Assembly (NCBI GenBank): GCA_045539425.1
Contig: JAZQFH010000013.1
Coordinates: 35,694-99,693 of the forward strand
DNA from: RUG14871 sp045539425
GTDB taxonomy: Bacteria; Bacillota_I; Bacilli_A; Erysipelotrichales; Erysipelotrichaceae
DNA length: 64,000 nt
Direction of reading: 5' to 3'
In this document: positions 43,310-51,277 of the stretch, piece after piece
How positions within the stretch are numbered: the first letter of the stretch is position 1
How the letters are laid out: every line of letters begins with the position of its first letter
Made by a program: the position numbers and the translations under genes
The notes under the pieces: generated by a model
The model's input: only the letters and a program-made list of their open reading frames with translations
What the model was told of the DNA's origin: nothing
Database searches by the model: none

Positions 43310-43624
43310 TTACACCTCCGTAATGGTTATTTTTATAAATCGGGAATACTGCTCCTGAATGGTTTTGAGCTGAATCAGAACCGTATTCAGGATCGTATCG
43401 GTTTCGTGAGTGGCATGAATCAGATGAGCTTCGAAGAAGCCTTCGTCCAATGTCACTTCACAGTCATCGTGAGTCAGAATGTCGAGTGCGTTTGCGCCTC
43501 CCGTGAGTATGCAGCTTACGCCCGCACACACTAAGTCGCGTCCGTACTCTGCGCTGTTCGAATGTCCGCTTACCTTCAGATTGGTAATCAGACCCTCATG
43601 TTTTTGAACAGTGACTTTGATCAA
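43310..43624 (-). CDS. prp: L27-processing cysteine protease Prp
   Basis: 104 residues. His/Cys catalytic pair in the typical spacing: GHSNSAEYGRDLVCAGVS (His about residue 21, Cys about 33). Start is a TTG at 43624 with GAGG 8 nt upstream. It lies between rplU and rpmA, as in other Bacillota, and would cut the L27 extension at LF/ASKKG. Confidence 0.94.
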   Translation of the reverse strand: MIKVTVQKHEGLITNLKVSGHSNSAEYGRDLVCAGVSCILTGGANALDILTHDDCEVTLDEGFFEAHLIHATHETDTILNTVLIQLKTIQEQYSRFIKITITEV

Positions 43625-43626
43625 GC

Positions 43627-43938
43627 TTATGCCTCGATAGCTTCAACAACTAACTTCGTGTATGGCTGACGATGACCCTGTTTACGACGTGTAGAACCTT
43701 TTTTAGGTTTGTACTTGAAGATTAAGACCTTCTTTTCTTTACCCTGTTTTTCTACTGTAGCTTTGACTGTAGCACCTTCAACATACGGTGTACCAATCTT
43801 TGTGGCCTTGTCGCTGACTAATAAGACTTTGTCAAACACGACTGTTTCACCGGCTTCAACGTTTAATTTTTCAACGAAGATCGCTTCGCCTACTTCACAT
43901 TTGATCTGCTTTCCACCGGTTTCGATTACTGCGTACAT
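43627..43938 (-). CDS. rplU: 50S ribosomal protein L21
   Basis: 103 residues, beta-barrel r-protein: MYAVIETGGKQIKCEVGEAI, VDKVLLVSD-type strand, KKVLIFKYKPKKGSTRRKQG HRQPYT-type basic loop. First gene of rplU-prp-rpmA, start with AAAGGAGGTACTATT. Confidence 0.97.
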   Translation of the reverse strand: MYAVIETGGKQIKCEVGEAIFVEKLNVEAGETVVFDKVLLVSDKATKIGTPYVEGATVKATVEKQGKEKKVLIFKYKPKKGSTRRKQGHRQPYTKLVVEAIEA

Positions 43939-44035
43939 AATAGTACCTCCTTTTCTACTAGACTCGCCTCTGCTGGTGACCGAAGTTCTTATGTACCAGG
44001 TAAGTGCGGTTGCGCCATTAAAGGAGCAACGTTAT
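43939..44035 (-). promoter_or_regulatory. 5' leader of rplU, candidate L21 autoregulatory element
   Basis: About 97 nt of untranslated leader precede rplU, far longer than for other genes here. It contains GC-rich pairing segments (GCTCCTTTAATGGCGCAACCGC region and the GGTAC...CAGCAGAGGCGAG region). Bacillota L21 operons often carry a leader RNA bound by L21. The assignment rests on position and length, not on a covariance match. Confidence 0.55.
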
Positions 44036-44036
44036 T

Positions 44037-44065
44037 ATATTACCAAAAGAGTACTTCCCAGTCAA
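44037..44065 (-). promoter_or_regulatory. Promoter of the rplU operon
   Basis: TTGACT (44065-44060), 17 bp, then TAATAT (44042-44037) on the minus strand. Confidence 0.65.
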
Positions 44066-44079
44066 TATCATTCGGAAGA

Positions 44080-44147
44080 AAAAATGCGGAAATCCTGCGG
44101 TTTTTCCGTATGTTTTACCCTTTTTATAATACTGCCTCATTATAACA
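44080..44147 (-). ncRNA. Candidate ~50-nt small RNA or distal attenuated rplU leader
   Basis: On the minus strand an extended -10 (TG-T-TATAAT, 44147-44139) is followed about 25 nt later by a hairpin (CGGAAA/TTTCCG with a 10-nt loop) and TTTTTTCTT near 44084-44076. The predicted transcript would run from about 44132 to 44078. It lies between the terminator of the NlpC/P60-type gene and the main rplU promoter, with no coding sequence on either strand that has a ribosome site. Confidence 0.35.
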
Positions 44148-44164
44148 TAAACAATGGAGCAGAT

Positions 44165-44195
44165 AGAAAAAAATAAACGGCCGAAGCCGTTTATT
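44165..44195 (-). terminator. Terminator of the NlpC/P60-type gene
   Basis: AATAAACGGC, loop TTCG and GCCGTTTATT form a 10-bp stem with a UUCG-type loop followed by a T-rich tract on the minus strand; the stop codon is in the 5' arm. Confidence 0.9.
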
Positions 44196-45348
44196 CATTC
44201 GTAAATCTCAGATAGATCGGACTTGCCGCTCCGTTTACGTTGGCGCGGAAGATCGCTACATGATTTCCGTCCCAGCCTCCGTGGATCGCCATACCGTTGC
44301 CGATATAGACAGCGGAGTGAGTGGAAGTGTGGGATGAGTTGTAGCTGTAGTAGATGATGTCGCCCGGAAGCGGATCTTCAACAACTTCCCCTTTTGCATA
44401 AAGGGTATCGTTATTCAGCGAATACCAGCCGTTGCGGTAAATCTTACCGGTCAGCCCTGCAGCATTCAGGCAGTTCTCCACCAGCGTCAGACAGTCGGAA
44501 TACGTTCCGAGACGGGCAAATGCCTCATCCACGATTTTCTGAGCTGTCTCGTTCGGTGCAACAACCGGAGTATAGATACTCGTGTTGATGCCCGTGACGT
44601 GAAGCTGGAAGACTTCTTCGGAAGTGTTTCCGCTGGAATCCGTCGCACTGGCAGTGACTTCATAGTCGCCTCTGCCGTACTCACCGAGCTCCTTGTCAAG
44701 CACTACCTCAACATCACCGTCGACGTTATCCGTCGCCTGAATGCTGCGGCGTAAGACACCCAGATCATAGTCCTGGTTGGTGGACAGCGGTGTTAAGGTG
44801 ATCTTCGGAGCTTCCTCATCGATAAGATGAATCTGAATGTTTTTCACCGTTTTCTCGTTTCCGCTGGAATCCTTGGCGTTGACATCCAGAGTGTAAGTTC
44901 CGATTCCTTCCAGTTCGTCTTTGCCGTGTTCGGTAAATGTGACCTCTACATAAGAGTCATAGTTGTCATCGATGACCATGAGTTCCTCATAGTCGTAGTT
45001 CAGCCCTTCCTTATACGGAAGCGTGTATTCCTTTTCGGCTAAGATCCGCGGAGCCATTCTGTCTTTGAGGATGACCTTCTTGCGGATATTTATGGATCGA
45101 TTGTTTTTATAAGCCGTAATGCTCAGTGTGTATGTCTGATCCAGCTGAAGCTTATCGATGCCGATTTCTTCTTCCTTATCATTGAGGATCACAAAATCGA
45201 ATTCATCGGTCTCACTCTCTTCGACGACCTGGCTGAAGCTTTCCCCGACATAAAACACATCGGTGTCTTTCAAGTCAACATTGATTGAATTGGCTCCAGA
45301 CCAGAACATCAGTACCTGAGAGATGATGAACATGATCAGTTTTCTCAT
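44191..45348 (-). CDS. Secreted protein with Ig-like repeats and NlpC/P60-like domain
   Basis: 385 residues from the ATG at 45348 (MRKLIMFIISQVLMFWSGANS), with AAGAGGTAAT upstream; signal peptide ends near residue 20. Three beta-sandwich repeats occupy about 25-255: the later ones carry the ITLTPLSTNQ and SATDSSGNTSEEVFQLHVTG patterns of bacterial Ig/HYR-like modules. The C-terminal 120 residues form an NlpC/P60-like papain fold: Cys in GTYSDCLTLVENCL, His in THSAVYIGNGMAIHGG. A cell-wall peptidase or amidase is likely. Confidence 0.8.
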   Translation of the reverse strand: MRKLIMFIISQVLMFWSGANSINVDLKDTDVFYVGESFSQVVEESETDEFDFVILNDKEEEIGIDKLQLDQTYTLSITAYKNNRSINIRKKVILKDRMAPRILAEKEYTLPYKEGLNYDYEELMVIDDNYDSYVEVTFTEHGKDELEGIGTYTLDVNAKDSSGNEKTVKNIQIHLIDEEAPKITLTPLSTNQDYDLGVLRRSIQATDNVDGDVEVVLDKELGEYGRGDYEVTASATDSSGNTSEEVFQLHVTGINTSIYTPVVAPNETAQKIVDEAFARLGTYSDCLTLVENCLNAAGLTGKIYRNGWYSLNNDTLYAKGEVVEDPLPGDIIYYSYNSSHTSTHSAVYIGNGMAIHGGWDGNHVAIFRANVNGAASPIYLRFTNE

Positions 45349-45393
45349 ATTACCTCTTTTCATTTTCCCGCCTTTTCAGGGTGGGTAGCTCCA

Positions 45394-45422
45394 ATTATAC
45401 CGCTTAATGACGATTCTGGCAA
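45394..45422 (-). promoter_or_regulatory. Promoter of the NlpC/P60-type gene
   Basis: TTGCCA (45422-45417), 17 bp, TATAAT (45399-45394) on the minus strand. Confidence 0.75.
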
Positions 45423-45480
45423 ATTTCCTGAAAATTGTTACAGAAATTGCAACTTTCTGTAAATATTTTTCAAAAAGGAA

Positions 45481-45509
45481 TTGACATTGTTTCGGAATGC
45501 GTTTAGACT
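45481..45509 (+). promoter_or_regulatory. Promoter of the attenuated aromatic amino-acid transporter operon
   Basis: Perfect TTGACA (45481-45486), 17 bp, TAGACT (45504-45509). Initiation is expected near 45516, 15 nt before the leader peptide start. The 321-bp gap 45364-45684 holds this promoter, the divergent one, the leader peptide and the attenuator. Confidence 0.75.
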
Positions 45510-45530
45510 TGAACACATAAGGAGAAACCT

Positions 45531-45611
45531 ATGGCACTTGTGTTATTCGTCTATTACTTTAGCTTTTATTTTATGAAGAAAAAACACGGCGTGCTTATGG
45601 TTTTTGCCTGA
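45531..45611 (+). CDS. Aromatic-rich leader peptide (26 aa) of an attenuator
   Basis: A short frame with a good AAGGAG site 6 nt upstream. It starts MALVL and continues FVYYFSFYF at residues 6-14: seven of nine codons are Phe or Tyr, with no Trp codon. It ends MVFA at TGA 45609-45611. The codon run lies upstream of the antiterminator segment, the place where stalled ribosomes act in classical attenuation. It precedes an amino-acid-type ABC transporter. The peptide itself probably has no other function. Confidence 0.8.
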   Translation: MALVLFVYYFSFYFMKKKHGVLMVFA

Positions 45612-45668
45612 TTTGCTTTTTATAAAATAAAAGTCAGGGGTTCCGTAAGCACGGAGCCCTTTTCTTTT
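45562..45668 (+). promoter_or_regulatory. Transcription attenuator with alternative RNA structures
   Basis: Terminator: AGGGGTTCCGT (45636-45646), loop AAGC, ACGGAGCCCT (45651-45660) then TTTTTCTTTT. Antiterminator: CGTGCTTATGG (45590-45600, end of the leader frame) pairs over 11 bp with one G-U to CCGTAAGCACG (45643-45653), which destroys the terminator stem. A third helix pairs CTTTTATTTTAT (45563-45574, inside the Phe/Tyr codon run) with ATAAAATAAAAG (45622-45633) over 12 perfect bp and would enclose the antiterminator segment. Ribosome stalling at Phe/Tyr codons would block this helix and favour antitermination. Confidence 0.8.
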
Positions 45669-45684
45669 ACAGGAGGAGAATCAA

Positions 45685-46659
45685 ATGAAAAAAGTATTAT
45701 CGTTACTGCTCACACTCATGCTGCTGATTTCCATGGTCGGCTGCTCTTCATCAGAAAAACCTGAAGAAGATGACGGCATGTATCACATCGGCGTATTGCA
45801 GCTCATTCAGCACACGGCACTGGATGCTGCGACAGACGGCTTTATCCGCGCATTGGATGAAAAACTGGCGGGTAAATATACAGTCCATGTCCAGAACGCA
45901 TCCGGCGATGCCAATAACTGCAACACTATCGCCAACCAGTTTGTCAATGAAAACGTCGATCTGATCATGGCGAACGCCACCCCTGCCTTACAGGCCAGTG
46001 CTTCCGCCACCAGTTCCATTCCAATCGTCGGTGTTTCCATTTCCCACTATGGAACGGCACTGGACATCGATCCATGGAACGGCACAACCGGCAAGAACAT
46101 CACCGGTGTTTCCGATCTGGCTCCGATCGATCAGCAGGCTGCCCAGATTCTTGAGATCTTCCCTGACACCAAGACAGTCGGTATTCTCTACTGTTCCGCC
46201 GAAGCAAACAGCGACTACCAGGCATCCGTCATGGAAGAAAGTCTGAAAGCTCTCGGAATCGCGTCTGAGCGCTTCACATTCAGCGATTCCAACGATCTGG
46301 CCGCTGTTACGCAGAGAGCCTGCGATGAGAGCGATGTCATCTACGTTCCGACAGACAACACCTGCGCTTCGTTTGCGGAAACGATCAACAACGTGGCATT
46401 AAATGCCAAGACACCGATCGTCGCAGGAGAAGAAGGAATCTGCATGGGCTGCGGATGTGTGACAATCTCCATCAGCTACGATACCATCGGCTACCAGGCA
46501 GGCTTAATGGCTTATGAGATCTTAGTCAACGGTGCTGATCCGGCAACGATGGAAATCCAGTTCGCTCCGGAATTCACCAAGAAATACAATCCGGTCAACT
46601 GTGAAAAATACGGACTCACATTGCCGGAAGATTATGTCGCTATTAATTCACTGAGGTAA
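45685..46659 (+). CDS. ABC substrate-binding lipoprotein, TrpX-like (aromatic amino acids inferred)
   Basis: 324 residues. Signal peptide with lipobox MVGC (Cys20), then a periplasmic-binding-like type I fold of the PF04392/TrpX family: YHIGVLQLIQHTALDAATDGF, SIPIVGVSISHYGTA, TVGILYCSAEANSDYQ, and VYVPTDNTCASFAETI. Members carry tryptophan or tyrosine/phenylalanine and are usually T-box controlled in Bacillota. Here the leader attenuator reads Phe and Tyr codons, so these amino acids are the most likely substrates. Start with CAGGAGGAG. Permease and ATPase follow. Confidence 0.85.
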   Translation: MKKVLSLLLTLMLLISMVGCSSSEKPEEDDGMYHIGVLQLIQHTALDAATDGFIRALDEKLAGKYTVHVQNASGDANNCNTIANQFVNENVDLIMANATPALQASASATSSIPIVGVSISHYGTALDIDPWNGTTGKNITGVSDLAPIDQQAAQILEIFPDTKTVGILYCSAEANSDYQASVMEESLKALGIASERFTFSDSNDLAAVTQRACDESDVIYVPTDNTCASFAETINNVALNAKTPIVAGEEGICMGCGCVTISISYDTIGYQAGLMAYEILVNGADPATMEIQFAPEFTKKYNPVNCEKYGLTLPEDYVAINSLR

Positions 46660-46663
46660 TTCT

Positions 46664-47590
46664 GTGATTTTACTGGCATCTTATAACATTAATACATTAA
46701 TAAAGTCTTTACCGGGAAATATCGCTCAGGGGCTGATTTGGGGGTTACTGGCGATCGGACTGTTCATAACCTATAAGTTATTGAACTTCTCCGATCTGAC
46801 GGTAGACGGCTCCTTTGCGACCGGTGCAGCCATTACGATTGCCCTGATCGCGCTCGGCGTCCCTGCCCCGCTTGCCATTCTGGCTGCCTTTGCGGGTGGA
46901 ATGCTGTGCGGTTATATCACGGGCTTTCTGCATACGTTCTGTCACATTGCGCCGATATTGGCGGGAATCCTGACACAGATCGGACTTTATTCGATCAACC
47001 TGCATATTCTCGGAAACAAGGCGAATAAAGCCATCAATGTCGATAACTTCAATCTGATGCTTTCTTCCCGCTATATTCCGAAGGCGATTCTTGTTTCCCT
47101 GATTGTTGTTGCGATTATGATTGGCTTTATGTACTGGTTCTTCGGAACGGAGATCGGTTCCGCCATCCGTGCAACAGGCAACAACGAAGAGATGAGCAAG
47201 GCTCAGGGAATCAATACATCCCGTACCAAGGTACTTGCCTTAATGATCTCTAACGGCATCGTCGCAATTGCCGGCGGTCTATTGGCTCAGTATCAGGGAT
47301 ATGCCGATGTCCAGATCGGACGCGGTGCCCTGGTCATCGGCTTAGCCGCCATCATTATCGGCGAAGTACTCTTAAATCTCTTGTTCCGCTCGGCAACGGA
47401 CCTCTGGGTGCAGCTGGCCTTTGTCATCATCGGAGGAATTCTCTACTATTTCGCCATGGGTGTGGTCTTATGGTTCAAACTGCCGACAAATGACATGAAA
47501 CTCTTCACTGCCATTCTAGTCGCCATCTTCCTAAGTGTTCCGAATATGAAACACAGAAAGAAAGGAGACAAAGCTCATGCTGGAAATTAA
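46664..47590 (+). CDS. ABC transporter permease, TrpY-like
   Basis: 308 residues, GTG start at 46664 with GAGG upstream, 4 bp after the lipoprotein gene stop. About eight hydrophobic segments; the loop LLNFSDLTVDGSFATGAA and the second half GSAIRATGNNEEMSKAQGIN are typical of branched-chain/aromatic amino acid permeases of the LivH-like BPD_transp_2 family. A single permease is present, so it probably works as a homodimer. Its 3' end overlaps the ATPase start by 14 bp. Confidence 0.88.
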   Translation: MILLASYNINTLIKSLPGNIAQGLIWGLLAIGLFITYKLLNFSDLTVDGSFATGAAITIALIALGVPAPLAILAAFAGGMLCGYITGFLHTFCHIAPILAGILTQIGLYSINLHILGNKANKAINVDNFNLMLSSRYIPKAILVSLIVVAIMIGFMYWFFGTEIGSAIRATGNNEEMSKAQGINTSRTKVLALMISNGIVAIAGGLLAQYQGYADVQIGRGALVIGLAAIIIGEVLLNLLFRSATDLWVQLAFVIIGGILYYFAMGVVLWFKLPTNDMKLFTAILVAIFLSVPNMKHRKKGDKAHAGN

Positions 47591-48371
47591 GAATATCTCC
47601 AAGACATTCAACGCGAAAACCATCAATGAGAAAAAGGCACTGGATCATCTCAGCCTTACACTGAATGACGGTGACTTCGTAACGGTCATCGGCGGAAACG
47701 GTGCCGGGAAAAGCACCCTGCTGAATGCCATCGCGGGTTCCTGGATGGTGGATGAAGGTCAGATTATTATTGACGGCGTCGATATCACCCGCCTGCCGGA
47801 CTATAAGCGGGCTGCCTATTTCTCCCGCGTCTTCCAGGATCCGATGATCGGATCTGCCGCCAATATGCAGATTGAAGAGAATCTCGCACTGGCCAAGCGC
47901 AGAGGCGAAAAGCGGACGTTAAGATGGCAGATCACGGAGCAGGAAAGAAGCGAATACCGTGAACTCTTAAAACCGTTGGGACTGGGACTGGAGGACCGTC
48001 TTACCAGCAAAGTCGGACTTCTCTCCGGCGGTCAGCGTCAGGCGCTTACCCTGCTTATGGCTACATTAAAGAAGCCGAAGCTGCTTTTACTCGATGAGCA
48101 TACGGCAGCTCTGGATCCGAAAACCGCCAAACTGGTATTGGATATCACGGACTCCATCGTCAATTCCGCCAATCTTACGACACTCATGATCACGCATAAC
48201 ATGAACGATGCGATCCAGCACGGAAACCGTCTGATCATGATGAATAACGGACACATTATCTATGATGTGAGCGGTGAGGAAAAGAACCATCTCAGCGTCG
48301 AAGATCTGTTACGTAAATTCAATGAAGTCAGCGGTGAAGGACTCTACGACGATTCCGTCATTCTCGGTTAA
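47577..48371 (+). CDS. ABC transporter ATP-binding protein, TrpZ-like
   Basis: 264 residues. Walker A GGNGAGKSTLL, Q-loop SRVFQDPMIGSA, signature LSGGQRQALTL, Walker B LLLLDEHTAALDP and H-loop MITHNM. Start has AAAGGAG and lies inside the permease 3' end. Energises import by the operon's permease. Confidence 0.93.
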   Translation: MLEIKNISKTFNAKTINEKKALDHLSLTLNDGDFVTVIGGNGAGKSTLLNAIAGSWMVDEGQIIIDGVDITRLPDYKRAAYFSRVFQDPMIGSAANMQIEENLALAKRRGEKRTLRWQITEQERSEYRELLKPLGLGLEDRLTSKVGLLSGGQRQALTLLMATLKKPKLLLLDEHTAALDPKTAKLVLDITDSIVNSANLTTLMITHNMNDAIQHGNRLIMMNNGHIIYDVSGEEKNHLSVEDLLRKFNEVSGEGLYDDSVILG

Positions 48372-48387
48372 TACACGATAATACTTC

Positions 48388-48419
48388 AAAGTGGCCGACA
48401 AACGCGGCCACTTTTTCTT
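48388..48419 (+). terminator. Terminator of the aromatic amino-acid transporter operon
   Basis: AAAGTGGCCG, 7-nt loop and CGGCCACTTT form a 10-bp stem followed by TTCTT on the plus strand. Confidence 0.9.
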
Positions 48420-48420
48420 G

Positions 48421-48429
48421 TGATACAAT
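48421..48429 (+). promoter_or_regulatory. Extended -10 promoter of the beta-CASP hydrolase operon
   Basis: TG-A-TACAAT, 22 nt before the ATG at 48452, with a CGGAGG ribosome site between; it follows the T tract of the preceding terminator. Confidence 0.55.
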
Positions 48430-48451
48430 AAAAGCGTCGGAGGTAACACTC

Positions 48452-49879
48452 ATGAATAACAGGACAACCATTACATTTCACAGCGGACTGGATACGATCG
48501 GCGGCGTCATCATGGAAATCCGTTGCGGAAACGACCGTGCCTTCTTTGAAGCCGGCACTTCCTATAATCCGGCATTTGACATGTTTGACGGGCGCGTCAA
48601 TGTCCGTAAGAACTTTATTGCTGATTATCTTTGGCTGAATGAAATCCCGAAAATCAACGGGATCTACCGTAAGGAAGACATTCAGGATAGATATCCGGAT
48701 CTGATTCCGGCAGAAGAATTCCCGATAGATCATCAGGCCTTCTTTATCACCCACATGCATCTGGATCACATGCGCATGATGGGTATGATTGCGCCAGATG
48801 TCACGGTTTATCTTTCTGAACCGGCACAAAAATTGGAACAGGCCCTCGAAGAAGTCCATGAAGGCGTCGAAACCATCCGCGGCATGCACTATACGGATAT
48901 GAGTGATGAAACGGATGTCGGAGCAATCCACGTCAAACGCTTTATCATCAATGACGACTCCTATCAGGATTATTCCTTCTATATCGAAACACCGGACCTC
49001 AAATTCCATCACACCGGGGATGTCTTTGTGTATGGAAAATACCGTGATAATATCCTGAAGGAAATTGAATACCTGAACGAGAAACAGGTCGATATCCTCT
49101 CGTGTGAGGGTACGCGCTTCTTCTCCAACATGAACCCGGAGGATTACGTCTCTCACCCCATCACCCCTTCCTTTGAGCCGAAAGACGGTCTGATCACAAA
49201 GGATGAGCTGGACCGCCGCATTACGAAGAAGCTCTCGGAATACGACGGACTTGTGATTTTCAATTACTATGAGAGAGAGATGAGCGATGTCATGCTGTTT
49301 ACGGAAGCCGCAAAGGCGTCCAACAGAACCATCGTCTATGAACCAGAAAGCGCACATCTGATTAACCGCTTCTTTGAAAGACCGGTTACGGTTATGATTC
49401 CGGACACGTATGAAGAAGCACCGGACTATCTGGAAGATGTTCTGAAATATAACAGCGTCATCACAAAAGCAGAAGTCAAGGCGCATCCGCGTAAGTATCT
49501 TGTACAGAACACCTATCCGAACATGCTGGAGCTTCTGGATTATAAAGACGTAAAAACGCTCTACATGCATCATTCCGGAATCCCGCTCGGTGACTTTGAT
49601 CCGAAACTGAAGCGGATGAAAGCACTGATTGAAGCATGTCATATGGAGTATACGAAAACCTATTTCTATGAAGACGGATACTTCTCCCCGCATGCGGAAA
49701 CCTTCCAGATCTTAGGATACATTGAAAAGGTAAACGCAAAGCTTGTCATACCGTGTCATTCCTCCAACCGGAAGGCCATGATTGCCAATCTGAGATGTCC
49801 GTATTACTACTGCAAAGAAAAAGAAACCTACGTCTATGATAGTGAAAACAATACACTGGAGGTCGTTGATTATGAGTAA
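48452..49879 (+). CDS. Beta-CASP-type metallo-hydrolase, member with altered metal ligand
   Basis: 475 residues. Metallo-beta-lactamase motif II THMHLDHM and motif IV HHTGDVFVYG are present. Where the paralogue downstream has the motif III histidine (SDHPCPGSCSF), this protein reads NDDSYQDYSF, so the ligand is Asp. A beta-CASP insert is suggested by SCEGTRF, LVIFNYYERE and IVYEP, and C-terminal motifs B and C by FSPHAETF and IPCHSSN, as in RNase J/CPSF nucleases. Start with CGGAGGTAACACTC. Catalytic activity may be reduced; role unknown. Confidence 0.75.
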   Translation: MNNRTTITFHSGLDTIGGVIMEIRCGNDRAFFEAGTSYNPAFDMFDGRVNVRKNFIADYLWLNEIPKINGIYRKEDIQDRYPDLIPAEEFPIDHQAFFITHMHLDHMRMMGMIAPDVTVYLSEPAQKLEQALEEVHEGVETIRGMHYTDMSDETDVGAIHVKRFIINDDSYQDYSFYIETPDLKFHHTGDVFVYGKYRDNILKEIEYLNEKQVDILSCEGTRFFSNMNPEDYVSHPITPSFEPKDGLITKDELDRRITKKLSEYDGLVIFNYYEREMSDVMLFTEAAKASNRTIVYEPESAHLINRFFERPVTVMIPDTYEEAPDYLEDVLKYNSVITKAEVKAHPRKYLVQNTYPNMLELLDYKDVKTLYMHHSGIPLGDFDPKLKRMKALIEACHMEYTKTYFYEDGYFSPHAETFQILGYIEKVNAKLVIPCHSSNRKAMIANLRCPYYYCKEKETYVYDSENNTLEVVDYE

Positions 49880-51254
49880 CACCAGAGTCACCTTTTACCG
49901 CGGCACTCACGGCATGGGAATCGTGATTGCCGTTCAGTATGAAAATGACCGCATCATCTTTGATTTCGGTGCCCCTTTCACACCGCTTGCGGAAATCTAT
50001 GACGGATATGTAAAACACAGAATGGAGCATCGCGTTACGGATACAGTGATGCTCGGACGCATTCCGGAAGTTCCTTATGTCTTTGCGAAGAAGGAACTCT
50101 TCGATTATCCGCTTGCCGCATATGAAGACAGGAATCTCAATACGGCCGTCTTTATCTGCCATCTGCATCTGGATCATATGAGTGAGATGGATATAGTTCA
50201 TCCGGATATTCCGGTTTATATTCATGAAGAAGGCCTGAAGCTTCTTGAGGCACTCGATCACATCGAAGGAAAAACGGAATGCCGTCCGTATTCGGCTTTA
50301 CGCTATCATGAGCCGGTACATGTCGGAAAGATCACTCTGACTCCCTACTTTTCCGATCATCCGTGTCCGGGAAGCTGTTCCTTCTTAATTGAAACACCTG
50401 ACAGCCGCATCTGTTACAGCGGTGATATCCGCTATCACGGAACAAATGCCGAAAAAGCCTATCAGGAAGTCGAAGCCATGAAAGAGAAACCGATCGATCT
50501 TCTGATCATCGATTCCACCACGACTTCCCCTTCCGAATTCGAAATGGATGAAGCACTCAAAGAACAATACCTGAAACCAGGTAAAGACTATCTTGCCGGC
50601 AGCATCAGCGAAAACGATATCTACGAGCAGACAAAGGATGCCTTAAGGAACTTTAAGGGACTCGGCGTTGTCAATTCCTATCCGCGCGACACCAATATGC
50701 TGTATCAGTTATATCAGTTGGGAAACAGCATCAACCGTACCAGCGTTTTTGAGCCTTCCTACGCCTATATTCTCTATCACATGAGCGGAATTAAGGCTCC
50801 GGTCTATTATCCTTCCAATCAGGTGAAATGCCCTGTGGAAGAAGAGTGCAGAACGTTATTTGAAGAAGTCACTCTAAAAGAGATCAAAGATCATCCGGAG
50901 CGCTATGTCTTACAGAATTCCTATGCCAATATCCTTTCCCTAACGGATCTGGATGGCATTCAGGGAAAATATTTCCATCTTATGGGAGAGCCGCTCGTGG
51001 AGACGGAAAAGCACTATCAGATTTTAAAGAATGTGATTGCGAAGCTTAGATGGGAATTCAAGAGCTATATCAACCTCTATTCCTTCTCGCACGCCTACCC
51101 GAATCATCTGGCCTATGTTATACAGCGTCTGGATCCGAAAAGCGTGGTCGCGGTTCATTCCAAACATCCGGAAAACCTGAATCCGGTGAACGCCAGGCAA
51201 TTTTTCCCTGAGGAAGGTGTAACCTACGTGCTGAAGAACGGTGAGCTGTGTTAG
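49872..51254 (+). CDS. Beta-CASP-type metallo-hydrolase, complete motifs
   Basis: 460 residues from the ATG at 49872 (MSNTRVTFYRG), 8 bp inside the first paralogue, with GGAGGTCG upstream. Motif II CHLHLDHM, motif III SDHPCPGSCSFLIETPD, motif IV CYSGDIRYHG, then LLIIDSTTTS, LGVVNSYPRDTN, FSHAYPNH and VAVHSKHPENL follow the order of RNase J-like beta-CASP enzymes. It is a clear paralogue of its neighbour. A nuclease role is inferred from the fold; a different hydrolase substrate is possible. Confidence 0.78.
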   Translation: MSNTRVTFYRGTHGMGIVIAVQYENDRIIFDFGAPFTPLAEIYDGYVKHRMEHRVTDTVMLGRIPEVPYVFAKKELFDYPLAAYEDRNLNTAVFICHLHLDHMSEMDIVHPDIPVYIHEEGLKLLEALDHIEGKTECRPYSALRYHEPVHVGKITLTPYFSDHPCPGSCSFLIETPDSRICYSGDIRYHGTNAEKAYQEVEAMKEKPIDLLIIDSTTTSPSEFEMDEALKEQYLKPGKDYLAGSISENDIYEQTKDALRNFKGLGVVNSYPRDTNMLYQLYQLGNSINRTSVFEPSYAYILYHMSGIKAPVYYPSNQVKCPVEEECRTLFEEVTLKEIKDHPERYVLQNSYANILSLTDLDGIQGKYFHLMGEPLVETEKHYQILKNVIAKLRWEFKSYINLYSFSHAYPNHLAYVIQRLDPKSVVAVHSKHPENLNPVNARQFFPEEGVTYVLKNGELC

Positions 51255-51277
51255 AATATGCGAGTGAGGGTTAGAAT

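Noticed and set aside
44153..44203. 16-codon plus-strand frame starting ATG GAG CAG
   Set aside because: No ribosome site, and its end lies within the terminator stem of the opposite gene.
45375..45390. AGGGTGGGTAGC resembling the T-box sequence AGGGTGGNACCGCG
   Set aside because: Only the first half matches, no specifier loop or terminator follows in the right place, and it lies upstream of the mapped promoter of the transporter operon and inside the divergent gene leader.
48386..49693. 435-residue open frame on the minus strand
   Set aside because: It is fully antisense to the first beta-CASP gene, has no ribosome site or recognisable motif, and its composition is that expected from a shadow of a coding strand.
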